Assembly (NCBI GenBank): GCA_964443545.1
Contig: CAYUCV010000027.1
Location: 1-14,155 of the forward strand
Reading direction: 5' to 3'
DNA length: 14,155 nt
Origin: JBAZKV01 sp964443545
Lineage (GTDB): Bacteria > Margulisbacteria > WOR-1 > JAKLHX01 > JBAZKV01
Below are positions 6,808 through 14,155 of this stretch, in pieces. Numbering within the stretch: the first letter of the stretch is position 1; every line of letters starts with the position of its first letter. Below the pieces are notes generated by a model. It had not been told where the DNA came from. It worked only from the letters and a program-made list of their open reading frames with translations, and did no database searches. Made by a program: the position numbers and the translations under genes.

Positions 6808-6920
6808 AAGTTCATGTGCAAGTTTTTATCCCTGCCTTTCGAAGTATACCTATACGGCATTCCTCATAAATTTATCTGGGATTGAAGCCGTTTTTTGACG
6901 ATAGACATACAGAGGGGTAA

Positions 6921-9900
6921 ATGGCTGGACTACAAAAGATAGAACCGGGCAAAGTCCCTGAAAATATTCAAGGTACGGCGCCCTTAAGAAGCGTAGAAGC
7001 GGAGCCTGCAACAAGGGTTTCAGTCCCAAAACAACCTCTTTCAACCGTGTCTGCGGATCAACTCCGGTCCCAGCAAAGCCAGCTTGGCATAAATTTTGCC
7101 AACCTCTCAAATCATGAAAAGGCGTTCATCCTTATGCTGGCAATAGACATGGATACATATGATATTCTCAAGAAGCTGTGCGACCTTAAGACGGACGACA
7201 GTCTCAGCGTTCTTACTGAAAAGGTCAGCTCGTTTTATCTGGATGAGGCCAAAAGAAATGGATTGGACCCGAAAATACTTTCAGCGCTTACGTCGGCACA
7301 TTCTGCCATAGAGGATGTAGGAAGATATCAACTTTTCATAGATGGGCTAAGTGTAAGCCTTGTATTTTTGGACCGCATACTTCCAAAAGAGATATACGAA
7401 TCCTTATCCGCAGATGTTAGGAAATCGCTTATTGATGCCGGATATATCGATGAAAACAGGCAGATCCTTCCTAAATTCAACGGAAATCTTTCCGACTTTG
7501 CAAAAGACCCCCTGATAAGACCCTTGCAGGAGCGGGTGAAAATATATTTATTCGGCATGCTTAGCGCCTATTCTTTCTTTTCTTTAGCGCAAAGCGTTGA
7601 ATACCGTATATGTTCCAGAGCTTTTTCCGAAGCGCTTAAGGACAATATCGACAAAAATGAATTTGGGGAGTTCAAAAAGATCCTTAAGGAATTTAACATA
7701 GACGACCCGCTTAAAGTACCAATAAAAACCCTTAAGTCCATGACCCTTCTGCAAAGAGAGATCTTTTCGAACACTACCGGTTTTCTATTGTACTTAGCCA
7801 AGACATATATGTCATATGATGAAATAGCAACGTTCAACAAATATAGGACTGCTTTAATTCAGGAACGGGCGGCCATGTTGGACAATTTTATGCCGGAAGG
7901 ATTAAGGCAAATACATGCAAGGGTCACTATGTCCCAAATGATCGAGAACAGTGACGATCTCAGGACAGAGCCGATCAGCCTGGAAGGACTTTCAGCGCGG
8001 GCGCAGGAATTGTTAAGAGAATATGATGCCGCTTTAAAAGAATATGGGATAGCCGTTAAAAATAATCCTTCCGGTCAGGGGTCTGCGACAAGACTGAGCG
8101 CTGCACTTAGTGCGATCGTTCTTGAATATGAGAGCGAATACATCGGTGCGTTTATAGATACTCCCAGTGACGAGGAAAAGGCCTCCTTTAGTAAGCTGCT
8201 TAATGTTGCAAAAGAGTTGAATATCGCAGATCAAACCACTGTTTATTTCTGGCGTCTTAGCGAACCCGCATTGACCGGTAGGGACAGAACTATTATCGAA
8301 GATTTGAGAAAACTTAGGAGCGATGTGAGTTCCTTCTCAAAACTCGCGTTTATCCAAAAATCAGTTATAGGGGATAAATTTGATCATCTCCCTCCTGCTG
8401 TTAAGGCACTGTTTCAGGATTCAGGGGATCATTACGTCCTGTGCAAGGATTGGATGCAGATGCTTGCTGCACAGCCTCTGAGCGCGCAGGACAGCCAGGT
8501 ATTGGCAGATATATTGAAAGCAAATTCCGCTGCCCCGTTGGATATTGCGCAGACCCCTGAATCATGCATTAACAGCTATCCTCAACCTGTAAGAGCGATC
8601 CTGAATGAATATCTTGAGGCCGTTAGAAGTGAAGCAAGAACGGCAAATGATGGGGTCTCCCGGGTCGGAAAAGGCCGTTCAAGGGCAGAGGCTCTATATT
8701 TTGTACTTAACAGCCTTGGATTTACCGAGAAGGAACTTTTGGCTTTTGACGCCATGGCAGGTTATGAAACTCTTGATGACGCGACAAAATCCGCATTGAA
8801 AGGGACCTCTGAAGAGCAAATAGACATATGCCTGAAAGAGCTAAAGGCAATCGTTCAGGAAGGTCGCGGGACCAAGGAAAAGGCCAGGCTGAATATACTT
8901 ATTAATAAGTATAATTCCTTGACAAGTATTATTTACGGTCTTATCGGCAGCCAGATCAAGGCTAGCACCTATATCATGTCTAACCTGTCTGATATGAAAG
9001 CAGGGGCTTTGATAGTTTCCGCATACGATTTTGCTTTGTCCACCCCCGAAGGCACCGATGATAGCATTGCGGAAAGAGGTATCACAAGATTCTTTGCCAA
9101 CGGCGGAGACTCTTTTGGGGTCATGGGCTGGGAGATCGCAAGGACGCATATGTCAGCCTGTTTGAAGCTCGGTAAAAAAGTTGATTACTGCTTTATTAAA
9201 GATGTTCTTGCCTCGTCCCAGATGTTCTCTAAGCTGTTCAGCAACGGCAAAGAAATAGGACTTCCGGAATTCAGAGCTCTCTTTTTTGAATGTCTCACTT
9301 GGATGGAAATGGGTTCGGTAGATTCTGATAATTTTAACAACGCCAAAGAAAAGCTATTGGTCTGGGTCGTTAAGTTCATCAATAACAATTTGACTCTCAG
9401 GATCGAAAGTGAGCCAAAATTTATCGGGTCAATGGAGATGGCAGAAAATATCGGAGTTCTTTCAAGCATATACGAACTTCTCCTCAATTTTGGGGTCATG
9501 AATCAGGAGAGTCTGGCATCTTTTTCCTCTTCGCACTCCATTGTGGAGCCTAAAAAAGTTTCAAGCACGGCAGAATTCTCCGGTGGCGGCGCATTTCATA
9601 CAATTGGCCTTGATAATATACCGCAGGATGTGCTGGACGAGATCTCTAAGCTTCCCGGAGCCAGGGAACTTCTGGAAAAGAACAAAGATTGTCTAGACAT
9701 ATACTGGGTGCCAAGCAGTATTTCGAATGATTATTTTGCGGGATTGAGTACAGCGGATAAAAGCACGATCTTGGTCGTATATCAAGATTTGCGTGACAGG
9801 AGCATTAATGACAGCAGACATCTTGCAGAGGTCTTGTTTCATGAATTTTCTCATAAATTATTCGGTTTAAAATGGAGTGAGTTTTGTGCTGCGAATCAGG

Positions 9901-10703
9901 ATGTGAAAGGGGCTGCTGTCCCGATGCTGCTGACGGAGCGCTACGCTTATCTCAATACTCTTAACTTTTGGGAGTCACAGCCCGATCCGGATATAAAAAT
10001 GATAAATCAGTCTATTGAACTGATCCGTATGCTGAACCTTATGCTTGGCCTCAAAGAAGATGCCGGTCTGGGAAAAGATGAAAGGTCTCTGCTCCCTCCG
10101 TCATTTGAAGGAATTGACCTAAGCGATGCCCCATATTCGATACAAATAGCCAATCTCAGCGTTAACGGACTTAGCTCGGATTATCTTAAAAAGCTTGACG
10201 GACTTCTGGATACGATGGGATATACGGGGGCAGAAAAAAGAAAGCTTTTTACTGAGTGTATGTATGTCTTTGCAGGCCGTCCATATGACCTGCCATCTGC
10301 AGGTATGTCAAAAGGAACACTTTTCCTTGATTTTGTCTCAAAAATGTTAAAGACGATCGTAAAAGAAGATGTAAACAACGATAACTTGATCCCCGAATTG
10401 AATACGACCAGGGGCTATCTTTCCATTTTTAGTGAAACGTATATCAAAAGTTGCGGATTTGACAAGCTTCCCATTTTTAATTTGACCCAAAAAGACGGCA
10501 AAGTTTTCTACGTCCTTAAAGAGAACGCGTCAGAAATAATTGCATCGATGATAAACGGCGGAAATTGCACACTTGAGGATCAATTTAAACTTAAATATAT
10601 GCTTGGGATGAGCCTTGAATCCACATCCTTTGCCTCAATCGGGATCGATCTGCTAAGGATTATGATCGATAACTCAACATCAAGAAGTAACACTGCCAAA
10701 TAG
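6921..10703 (+). CDS. Unassigned 1260-residue protein with an HExxH (gluzincin-like) motif
   Basis: No named family recognised. The start at 6921 follows AGAGGGG (6911-6917). Residues 1-55 are Pro/Gln-rich and probably disordered. About 60-870 is almost entirely helix-forming, without signal peptide or membrane segments. A Ser/Gly-rich linker (about 870-890) leads to a distinct domain: a strand (STILVVYQDL), then a helix with HLAEVLFHEFSHKLFG. Here His974, Glu975 and His978 match HExxH, the zinc-binding and catalytic motif of zincin proteases. Glu1006 in TERYAYLN, 28 residues after the second His, is a plausible third ligand, since E-x-x-A-Y helices of this kind are common in gluzincins. The last 200 residues are again helical. 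Protease activity is an inference from this motif. The lack of an export signal suggests a cytoplasmic protein or non-classical release. The gene stops one base before the convergent mltG stop. The uninterrupted frame with normal codon use shows it is real. Confidence 0.85.
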   Translation: MAGLQKIEPGKVPENIQGTAPLRSVEAEPATRVSVPKQPLSTVSADQLRSQQSQLGINFANLSNHEKAFILMLAIDMDTYDILKKLCDLKTDDSLSVLTEKVSSFYLDEAKRNGLDPKILSALTSAHSAIEDVGRYQLFIDGLSVSLVFLDRILPKEIYESLSADVRKSLIDAGYIDENRQILPKFNGNLSDFAKDPLIRPLQERVKIYLFGMLSAYSFFSLAQSVEYRICSRAFSEALKDNIDKNEFGEFKKILKEFNIDDPLKVPIKTLKSMTLLQREIFSNTTGFLLYLAKTYMSYDEIATFNKYRTALIQERAAMLDNFMPEGLRQIHARVTMSQMIENSDDLRTEPISLEGLSARAQELLREYDAALKEYGIAVKNNPSGQGSATRLSAALSAIVLEYESEYIGAFIDTPSDEEKASFSKLLNVAKELNIADQTTVYFWRLSEPALTGRDRTIIEDLRKLRSDVSSFSKLAFIQKSVIGDKFDHLPPAVKALFQDSGDHYVLCKDWMQMLAAQPLSAQDSQVLADILKANSAAPLDIAQTPESCINSYPQPVRAILNEYLEAVRSEARTANDGVSRVGKGRSRAEALYFVLNSLGFTEKELLAFDAMAGYETLDDATKSALKGTSEEQIDICLKELKAIVQEGRGTKEKARLNILINKYNSLTSIIYGLIGSQIKASTYIMSNLSDMKAGALIVSAYDFALSTPEGTDDSIAERGITRFFANGGDSFGVMGWEIARTHMSACLKLGKKVDYCFIKDVLASSQMFSKLFSNGKEIGLPEFRALFFECLTWMEMGSVDSDNFNNAKEKLLVWVVKFINNNLTLRIESEPKFIGSMEMAENIGVLSSIYELLLNFGVMNQESLASFSSSHSIVEPKKVSSTAEFSGGGAFHTIGLDNIPQDVLDEISKLPGARELLEKNKDCLDIYWVPSSISNDYFAGLSTADKSTILVVYQDLRDRSINDSRHLAEVLFHEFSHKLFGLKWSEFCAANQDVKGAAVPMLLTERYAYLNTLNFWESQPDPDIKMINQSIELIRMLNLMLGLKEDAGLGKDERSLLPPSFEGIDLSDAPYSIQIANLSVNGLSSDYLKKLDGLLDTMGYTGAEKRKLFTECMYVFAGRPYDLPSAGMSKGTLFLDFVSKMLKTIVKEDVNNDNLIPELNTTRGYLSIFSETYIKSCGFDKLPIFNLTQKDGKVFYVLKENASEIIASMINGGNCTLEDQFKLKYMLGMSLESTSFASIGIDLLRIMIDNSTSRSNTAK

Positions 10704-10704
10704 A

Positions 10705-11787
10705 TCACTTTTCGATTGTTCTAAACTTCTGTACCGCTCTTGAATGGCCGGCCCAATTCCTTGAAAAAGTGTGTGTTCCGTCACCGTTGGACACAAAATA
10801 CAAATAATCCGTTTTTGCCGGGTGTATTACCGCCAGTATTGACTTTAATCCGGGATTACAAATGGGGCCCGGAGGAAGGCCTTTGTTCAGATAGGTATTA
10901 TACGGCGAAGGGTACTTTAGATCGCTGTACGTAACTTTTTTTCCGGGATTTGGTATCGCATATTTTACCGTTGGGTCTGCCCTAAGCGCGATCCCGCTTT
11001 CAAGACGGTTATAGAATACCGAAGCGATGATCGGCCGCTCGCTGTCTATCTCTGCTTCCTTTTCAACTATAGAGGCAAGCGTAAGTATCTGGTGGAGTGA
11101 ATACTTTTTTATCCCGGAGGAGTTCCAGACAGGTACCACTATCTCCTCAAACCGGTTCAACATCATGTCTATTATGTCCTGAGCCTTCATACCGGAGGCA
11201 ATATAATATGTGTCCGGAAATAAGTAGCCTTCTAGAGATTGTATGCGCGATGATCCAAGAAATGGATATCTCAATACAAGATCCGGATTGAGCCCTCTCA
11301 GCGCCGCTTCCTTAAAAGGCATGTCAAGCCTGATGTTTCTTATGGCAAGGTTTGTTGCGATCCTGTATATTGAACTTCCCTCCGGCACAGTAAGCCTGAC
11401 CTGCCCCAGAGACGATCTTCCTTGAGAAAGTTTTGTCAGGATAGAATAATTGCTCATAGACGGGCTAAAATAATAGTTTCCAGATTTTAAACGCGAGGTC
11501 AGGTTGAGCAGTCTTGCGGAAATAATAAAGGCTCCCGGTTTGTCGGTCACCCCGTCTAGAAATAGTATTTGAGCTATATCTTTTGCAGTAGAGTTTTCCG
11601 GGACAAGCACTTGTACAGGTTCAGTATAAAACATGTTCTTTGAATGAAAAAGAGTGTCGGCAAAAAAAAGAAAGCACAAAAACACAGCCAGACCGGCCAG
11701 CATCCATGAGCTAAGCCTTACCTTTTTGTTAAGGAGCTTCATGAATGACCTGTGTTTTATTTTAAATCGGATCTCTTGATGATTCAT
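10705..11787 (-). CDS. mltG: Endolytic murein transglycosylase MltG (YceG-like)
   Basis: Cleaves nascent peptidoglycan strands in the membrane and is thought to set glycan chain length. The 360-residue protein has a short basic cytoplasmic N-terminus, one membrane segment (about 26-43), a LysM-like region (about 55-125: VQVLVPENSTAKDIAQIL) and the YceG catalytic domain. Glu242 in LASIVEKEA corresponds to the catalytic Glu of E. coli MltG. Further family landmarks are EGYLFPDTY, ASVFYNRL, DPTVKYA, SPYNTY--KGLPPGPICNPG and the FVSNGDGTHTFS end. The start at 11787 overlaps the end of ruvX by 26 bases without a clear ribosome site. The ATG at 11742 (residue 16), preceded by AGGT, is a good alternative and still keeps the whole membrane anchor. 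It is the last gene of the alaS-ruvX-mltG operon, and no terminator follows before the convergent gene. Confidence 0.96.
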   Translation of the reverse strand: MNHQEIRFKIKHRSFMKLLNKKVRLSSWMLAGLAVFLCFLFFADTLFHSKNMFYTEPVQVLVPENSTAKDIAQILFLDGVTDKPGAFIISARLLNLTSRLKSGNYYFSPSMSNYSILTKLSQGRSSLGQVRLTVPEGSSIYRIATNLAIRNIRLDMPFKEAALRGLNPDLVLRYPFLGSSRIQSLEGYLFPDTYYIASGMKAQDIIDMMLNRFEEIVVPVWNSSGIKKYSLHQILTLASIVEKEAEIDSERPIIASVFYNRLESGIALRADPTVKYAIPNPGKKVTYSDLKYPSPYNTYLNKGLPPGPICNPGLKSILAVIHPAKTDYLYFVSNGDGTHTFSRNWAGHSRAVQKFRTIEK

Positions 11788-12190
11788 TCTTTTTTCTGTC
11801 CAGATAATCCGACAATATCACTGCGGCGGCCATTTTATCTACTATACTTCTTCCTCTTCTTTCTGATACGCCTGTCTGTTTGAATGTCTGCTGCACTGCG
11901 GATGTTGAAAATCTTTCATCATACATCTCCACCGGTATGTCTATCCTTGTTTTTAATTTTTCGGAAAAATCGATCACATCACGGGCAGAAGCGTTAAGTT
12001 CACCTGAAAGGCTTTTTGGAAGGCCGATAACGATAAGGATGACTTCCTTTTCTTTGCATATTTCTTTGATCCTGGTGATCAGGTGTTTGTTGTTTTCCAA
12101 AACATCAAGCGGTTGCGCGGTAAGTCCCAGGGGGTCGGAAACGGCGATCCCTACCCTCTTTTTTCCAAAATCAATCCCCAGGGTTCGCAT
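11762..12190 (-). CDS. ruvX: YqgF/RuvX family Holliday-junction resolvase-like nuclease
   Basis: A 142-residue RNase H-fold protein, the usual length of the family (also called YqgF). Members are described as putative Holliday-junction resolvases, and in E. coli YqgF takes part in 16S rRNA 5'-end maturation. The acidic active-site residues are visible: Asp7 in GIDFGKKRVG, Asp91/Glu92 in YDERFST and Asp118 in VDKMAAAVIL. The IGLPKSLSGE segment is also characteristic. The start overlaps the last 20 bases of alaS, and the stop overlaps mltG, so translation is probably coupled. A GGAG lies about 13 bases upstream, further than ideal. The order alaS-yqgF-mltG with small genes between is known from Bacillus subtilis (yrrK, yrrL); the small intervening genes are missing here. 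Confidence 0.96.
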   Translation of the reverse strand: MRTLGIDFGKKRVGIAVSDPLGLTAQPLDVLENNKHLITRIKEICKEKEVILIVIGLPKSLSGELNASARDVIDFSEKLKTRIDIPVEMYDERFSTSAVQQTFKQTGVSERRGRSIVDKMAAAVILSDYLDRKKNESSRDPI

Positions 12191-14155
12191 TATTCTTTAT
12201 ATACTCCGTCGCGATCTGTTTTATGCTGCCAGCTTTTGAAATATCCTGAAAACCCCCCTGCGCAAGCTGGTCCTTTCCCCCGCCTTTGCCGCCGTTCTTT
12301 GTACAGATCTCTTGTATAAGCTTATTTGCCAGGATACCTTTTGCGATGATATCAGGAGTTGCTGATGCGACTAAGGATACTTTATTATCTTTCTGAAACA
12401 CGCTAGAAAGCAGGGTCACGGCAGAAGGCGCCTCTTGTTTTATTACAGCTACCATGTTCTTGATCAGCGCATGATCATAGCCTTCTACCTGTCCAAAAAT
12501 AAAAGAGATCCCGTTTATCTCTTCTCTTAAGACGGCAAATTCATGCGCTTTTTGAATGCCTTCTTTTTCGTTCAATGCCACTTTTGCCTTTTCTATCTCT
12601 TTTAGTTTTGCATCCGCCAGTTTGTTTTCTTCTTCCGTCTTTTTTGATTTCAGATAAGCAATGGCTGCCTGTCCGCAGACTGCCTCTATCCTGCGCACCC
12701 CTGCCGATACAGCGCTTTCTTTAACTATCTTAAACAAACCGATCTCTGAAGTGTTCCTGACATGCGTCCCTCCGCACAGCTCCATGCTGAAATCACCGAT
12801 CTTCACAATGCGCACTGTTTCCCCGTATTTTTCACCGAACAATGCTTTCGCTCCAAGTTTTTTTGCCTCGTCTATCGAGGTTACGACCGTATTGACCGGA
12901 ATCCCCTCTTTTATCTTGCTATTTACGATGTCTTCTATTTTCTTAAGTTCATCACCTTTTACCTGTGACTTGCTGACAAAATCAAACCGGAACTTTTCCG
13001 AACCCACGGATGAGCCTCTTTGTTCAGCATTCCTGCCAACTACCATTTGTAGCGCGCTGTGTAGGAGATGTGTTGATGTGTGGTGACCGGCTATCAAGGC
13101 CCTGGTTTCCTTGTCAACAATGGCCCTTATTTTTTCTCCTTTTACAGGGACCAGATCAGATCCGATCTGATGAAGAATAACTCCGTCAGCGGTTTTGATG
13201 AGCCTTGACACTTCCAGTTTATTCTTTTCTACGACTATCGATCCTTTGTCGCTGTCCTGGCCGCCGGATTCAACGTAGAAGGGGGAGCGGTCGAGGATGA
13301 GATAGTCTTCTATCATGCCGATGGTCGTTGCCTCTGTCTCTGTTGCGTCATATCCTGTAAAGATCGTCGCAGGATAGCCCTTAACCTGCGGGATCTTCCC
13401 CATAGCGAACTTCTTGGAAGAGTGTGCCCTGCTCATTTCTTTTTGAACAGCCATTTCGCTTTCAAACCCCGCCTGATCCACAGAAAAACCTCTTTCTTTT
13501 GCTATCTCTTTGGTCAGTTCAAGAGGAAAGCCAAACGTGTCGTAAAGTTTAAACGCGTCAGCGCCCTTTATTATTCCGGAGGAAGACTTTGAGATTATTG
13601 ACTCAAGTTGCTCCCTGCCCTGCTCTATTGTTCTTCCAAAACCTTCTTCTTCTTCAAGTATCGTGCTCTTTATGAGCTGCGAATTTACCCCAAGCTCAGG
13701 ATAAAAGTCCGAGCCGGCAGCTATCTGAAGGTCTGCCAAAGTGCTCAGGAACGGGCCGTTTATTCCGATCTTTTTGCCGTGCAGCATTGCTCTTCTCAGC
13801 AGACGCCTCAGTATATAGTTTCTTCCTTCATTTGAAGGGAGCAGACCGTCCGATATCAGATAGACCGAAGCTCTTATATGATCGGCAATTATCCGCAAGG
13901 AGACCGTATTATCCTGCTCATTGCTTTTTGAAATGGACTTTATCGAAGAGATCATCGGTATGAACAGATCGGTATCAAAGTTTGTTTTAGAGCCCTGAAG
14001 CACGGAGGCTATCCTCTCAAGCCCCATTCCCGTATCAATATTCTTTTTTGGAAGAGGAGACATCTTTCCGTCTTCATCGCGGTTGAATTCCATAAAGACA
14101 AGGTTCCAGATCTCCAGGAACCTGTCGCAGTCGCAGCCAGGGGCGCATTCATTTT
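12171..14155 (-). CDS. alaS: Alanyl-tRNA synthetase, 5' end outside the window
   Basis: Charges tRNA-Ala and removes mischarged Ser/Gly. The frame continues past the first internal ATG to the window edge and reads APGCDCDRFLEIWNLVF, a conserved AlaRS segment, so the true start lies beyond 14155. About 660 residues are present; the missing N-terminal part (roughly 200 residues) holds class II motifs 1 and 2. Visible are motif 3 (IDTGMGLERI), the helical tRNA-recognition domain (ADHIRASVYLISDG, RNYILRRLLRRA), and the editing domain with the zinc-binding pairs HHTSTH and CGGTH. The C-terminal C-Ala/DHHA1 domain contains GGKGGGKDQLAQGG. All editing ligands are intact. The final 20 bases overlap ruvX. 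The promoter is not in the window. Confidence 0.97.
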   Translation of the reverse strand, partial: NECAPGCDCDRFLEIWNLVFMEFNRDEDGKMSPLPKKNIDTGMGLERIASVLQGSKTNFDTDLFIPMISSIKSISKSNEQDNTVSLRIIADHIRASVYLISDGLLPSNEGRNYILRRLLRRAMLHGKKIGINGPFLSTLADLQIAAGSDFYPELGVNSQLIKSTILEEEEGFGRTIEQGREQLESIISKSSSGIIKGADAFKLYDTFGFPLELTKEIAKERGFSVDQAGFESEMAVQKEMSRAHSSKKFAMGKIPQVKGYPATIFTGYDATETEATTIGMIEDYLILDRSPFYVESGGQDSDKGSIVVEKNKLEVSRLIKTADGVILHQIGSDLVPVKGEKIRAIVDKETRALIAGHHTSTHLLHSALQMVVGRNAEQRGSSVGSEKFRFDFVSKSQVKGDELKKIEDIVNSKIKEGIPVNTVVTSIDEAKKLGAKALFGEKYGETVRIVKIGDFSMELCGGTHVRNTSEIGLFKIVKESAVSAGVRRIEAVCGQAAIAYLKSKKTEEENKLADAKLKEIEKAKVALNEKEGIQKAHEFAVLREEINGISFIFGQVEGYDHALIKNMVAVIKQEAPSAVTLLSSVFQKDNKVSLVASATPDIIAKGILANKLIQEICTKNGGKGGGKDQLAQGGFQDISKAGSIKQIATEYIKNNANPGD

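Noticed and set aside
6794..6920. Promoter in front of the 1260-residue gene
   Set aside because: TTGACG at 6895-6900 has no good -10 at the right distance, since position 6918 falls on the start codon; the TATACC/TATACG boxes near 6845-6856 have no -35.
14091..14093. ATG at 14093 as the start of alaS
   Set aside because: The frame continues upstream to the window edge with conserved AlaRS sequence (PGCDCDRFLEIWNLVF), so this is an internal Met in a truncated gene.
1..14155. Mobile element, CRISPR array, tRNA or phage gene
   Set aside because: I saw no transposase or integrase motif, regularly spaced repeats, tRNA cloverleaf or attachment-site pair. The N-gap cannot be judged.

Overview
The window looks like ordinary chromosomal DNA from an uncultured bacterium, probably a metagenome-assembled genome. 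The evidence for that is a 100-N gap at 1629-1728, housekeeping genes of clear bacterial type and two large genes I cannot assign. A GuaB3-type IMP-dehydrogenase homologue sits near guaA, and the order alaS-ruvX-mltG resembles that of Firmicutes. GuaB3 is known from Actinobacteria, Cyanobacteria and relatives, so a deep-branching lineage such as the Melainabacteria/Margulisbacteria group would fit. The phylum call is inference only. There is no rRNA, tRNA, CRISPR array, integrase or transposase, and no gene-free stretch longer than 300 bases.

Left block, + strand (1-2889): a possible C-terminal tail of an upstream gene, a small YgiT-type zinc-finger protein, a membrane-anchored HtrA/Deg serine protease with one PDZ domain, the N-gap, and guaB3. 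A perfect 28-bp palindrome (2916-2943) follows guaB3 and probably terminates both it and the convergent aldose-1-epimerase gene (2972-4090, - strand).

Middle block (4091-10703): a divergent promoter region of 97 bp separates the epimerase from guaA (GMP synthase). guaA has a perfect extended -10 element only a few bases before its ATG and no Shine-Dalgarno sequence, so its mRNA is predicted to be leaderless or nearly so. Two unassigned + strand genes follow. One encodes 323 residues, the other a 1260-residue mostly helical protein whose C-terminal third carries an HEFSH zinc-protease motif with a candidate downstream Glu ligand. These two are the least explained genes in the window.

Right block, - strand (10705-14155): alaS (5' end outside the window), ruvX/yqgF and mltG overlap one another as one operon covering tRNA charging, DNA/rRNA processing and peptidoglycan synthesis termination. 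The mltG stop codon lies one base from the stop codon of the 1260-residue gene, with no terminator visible between them. I see no recognisable defence or mobile system. The best leads for something new are the HExxH giant with its neighbour, and the leaderless guaA.
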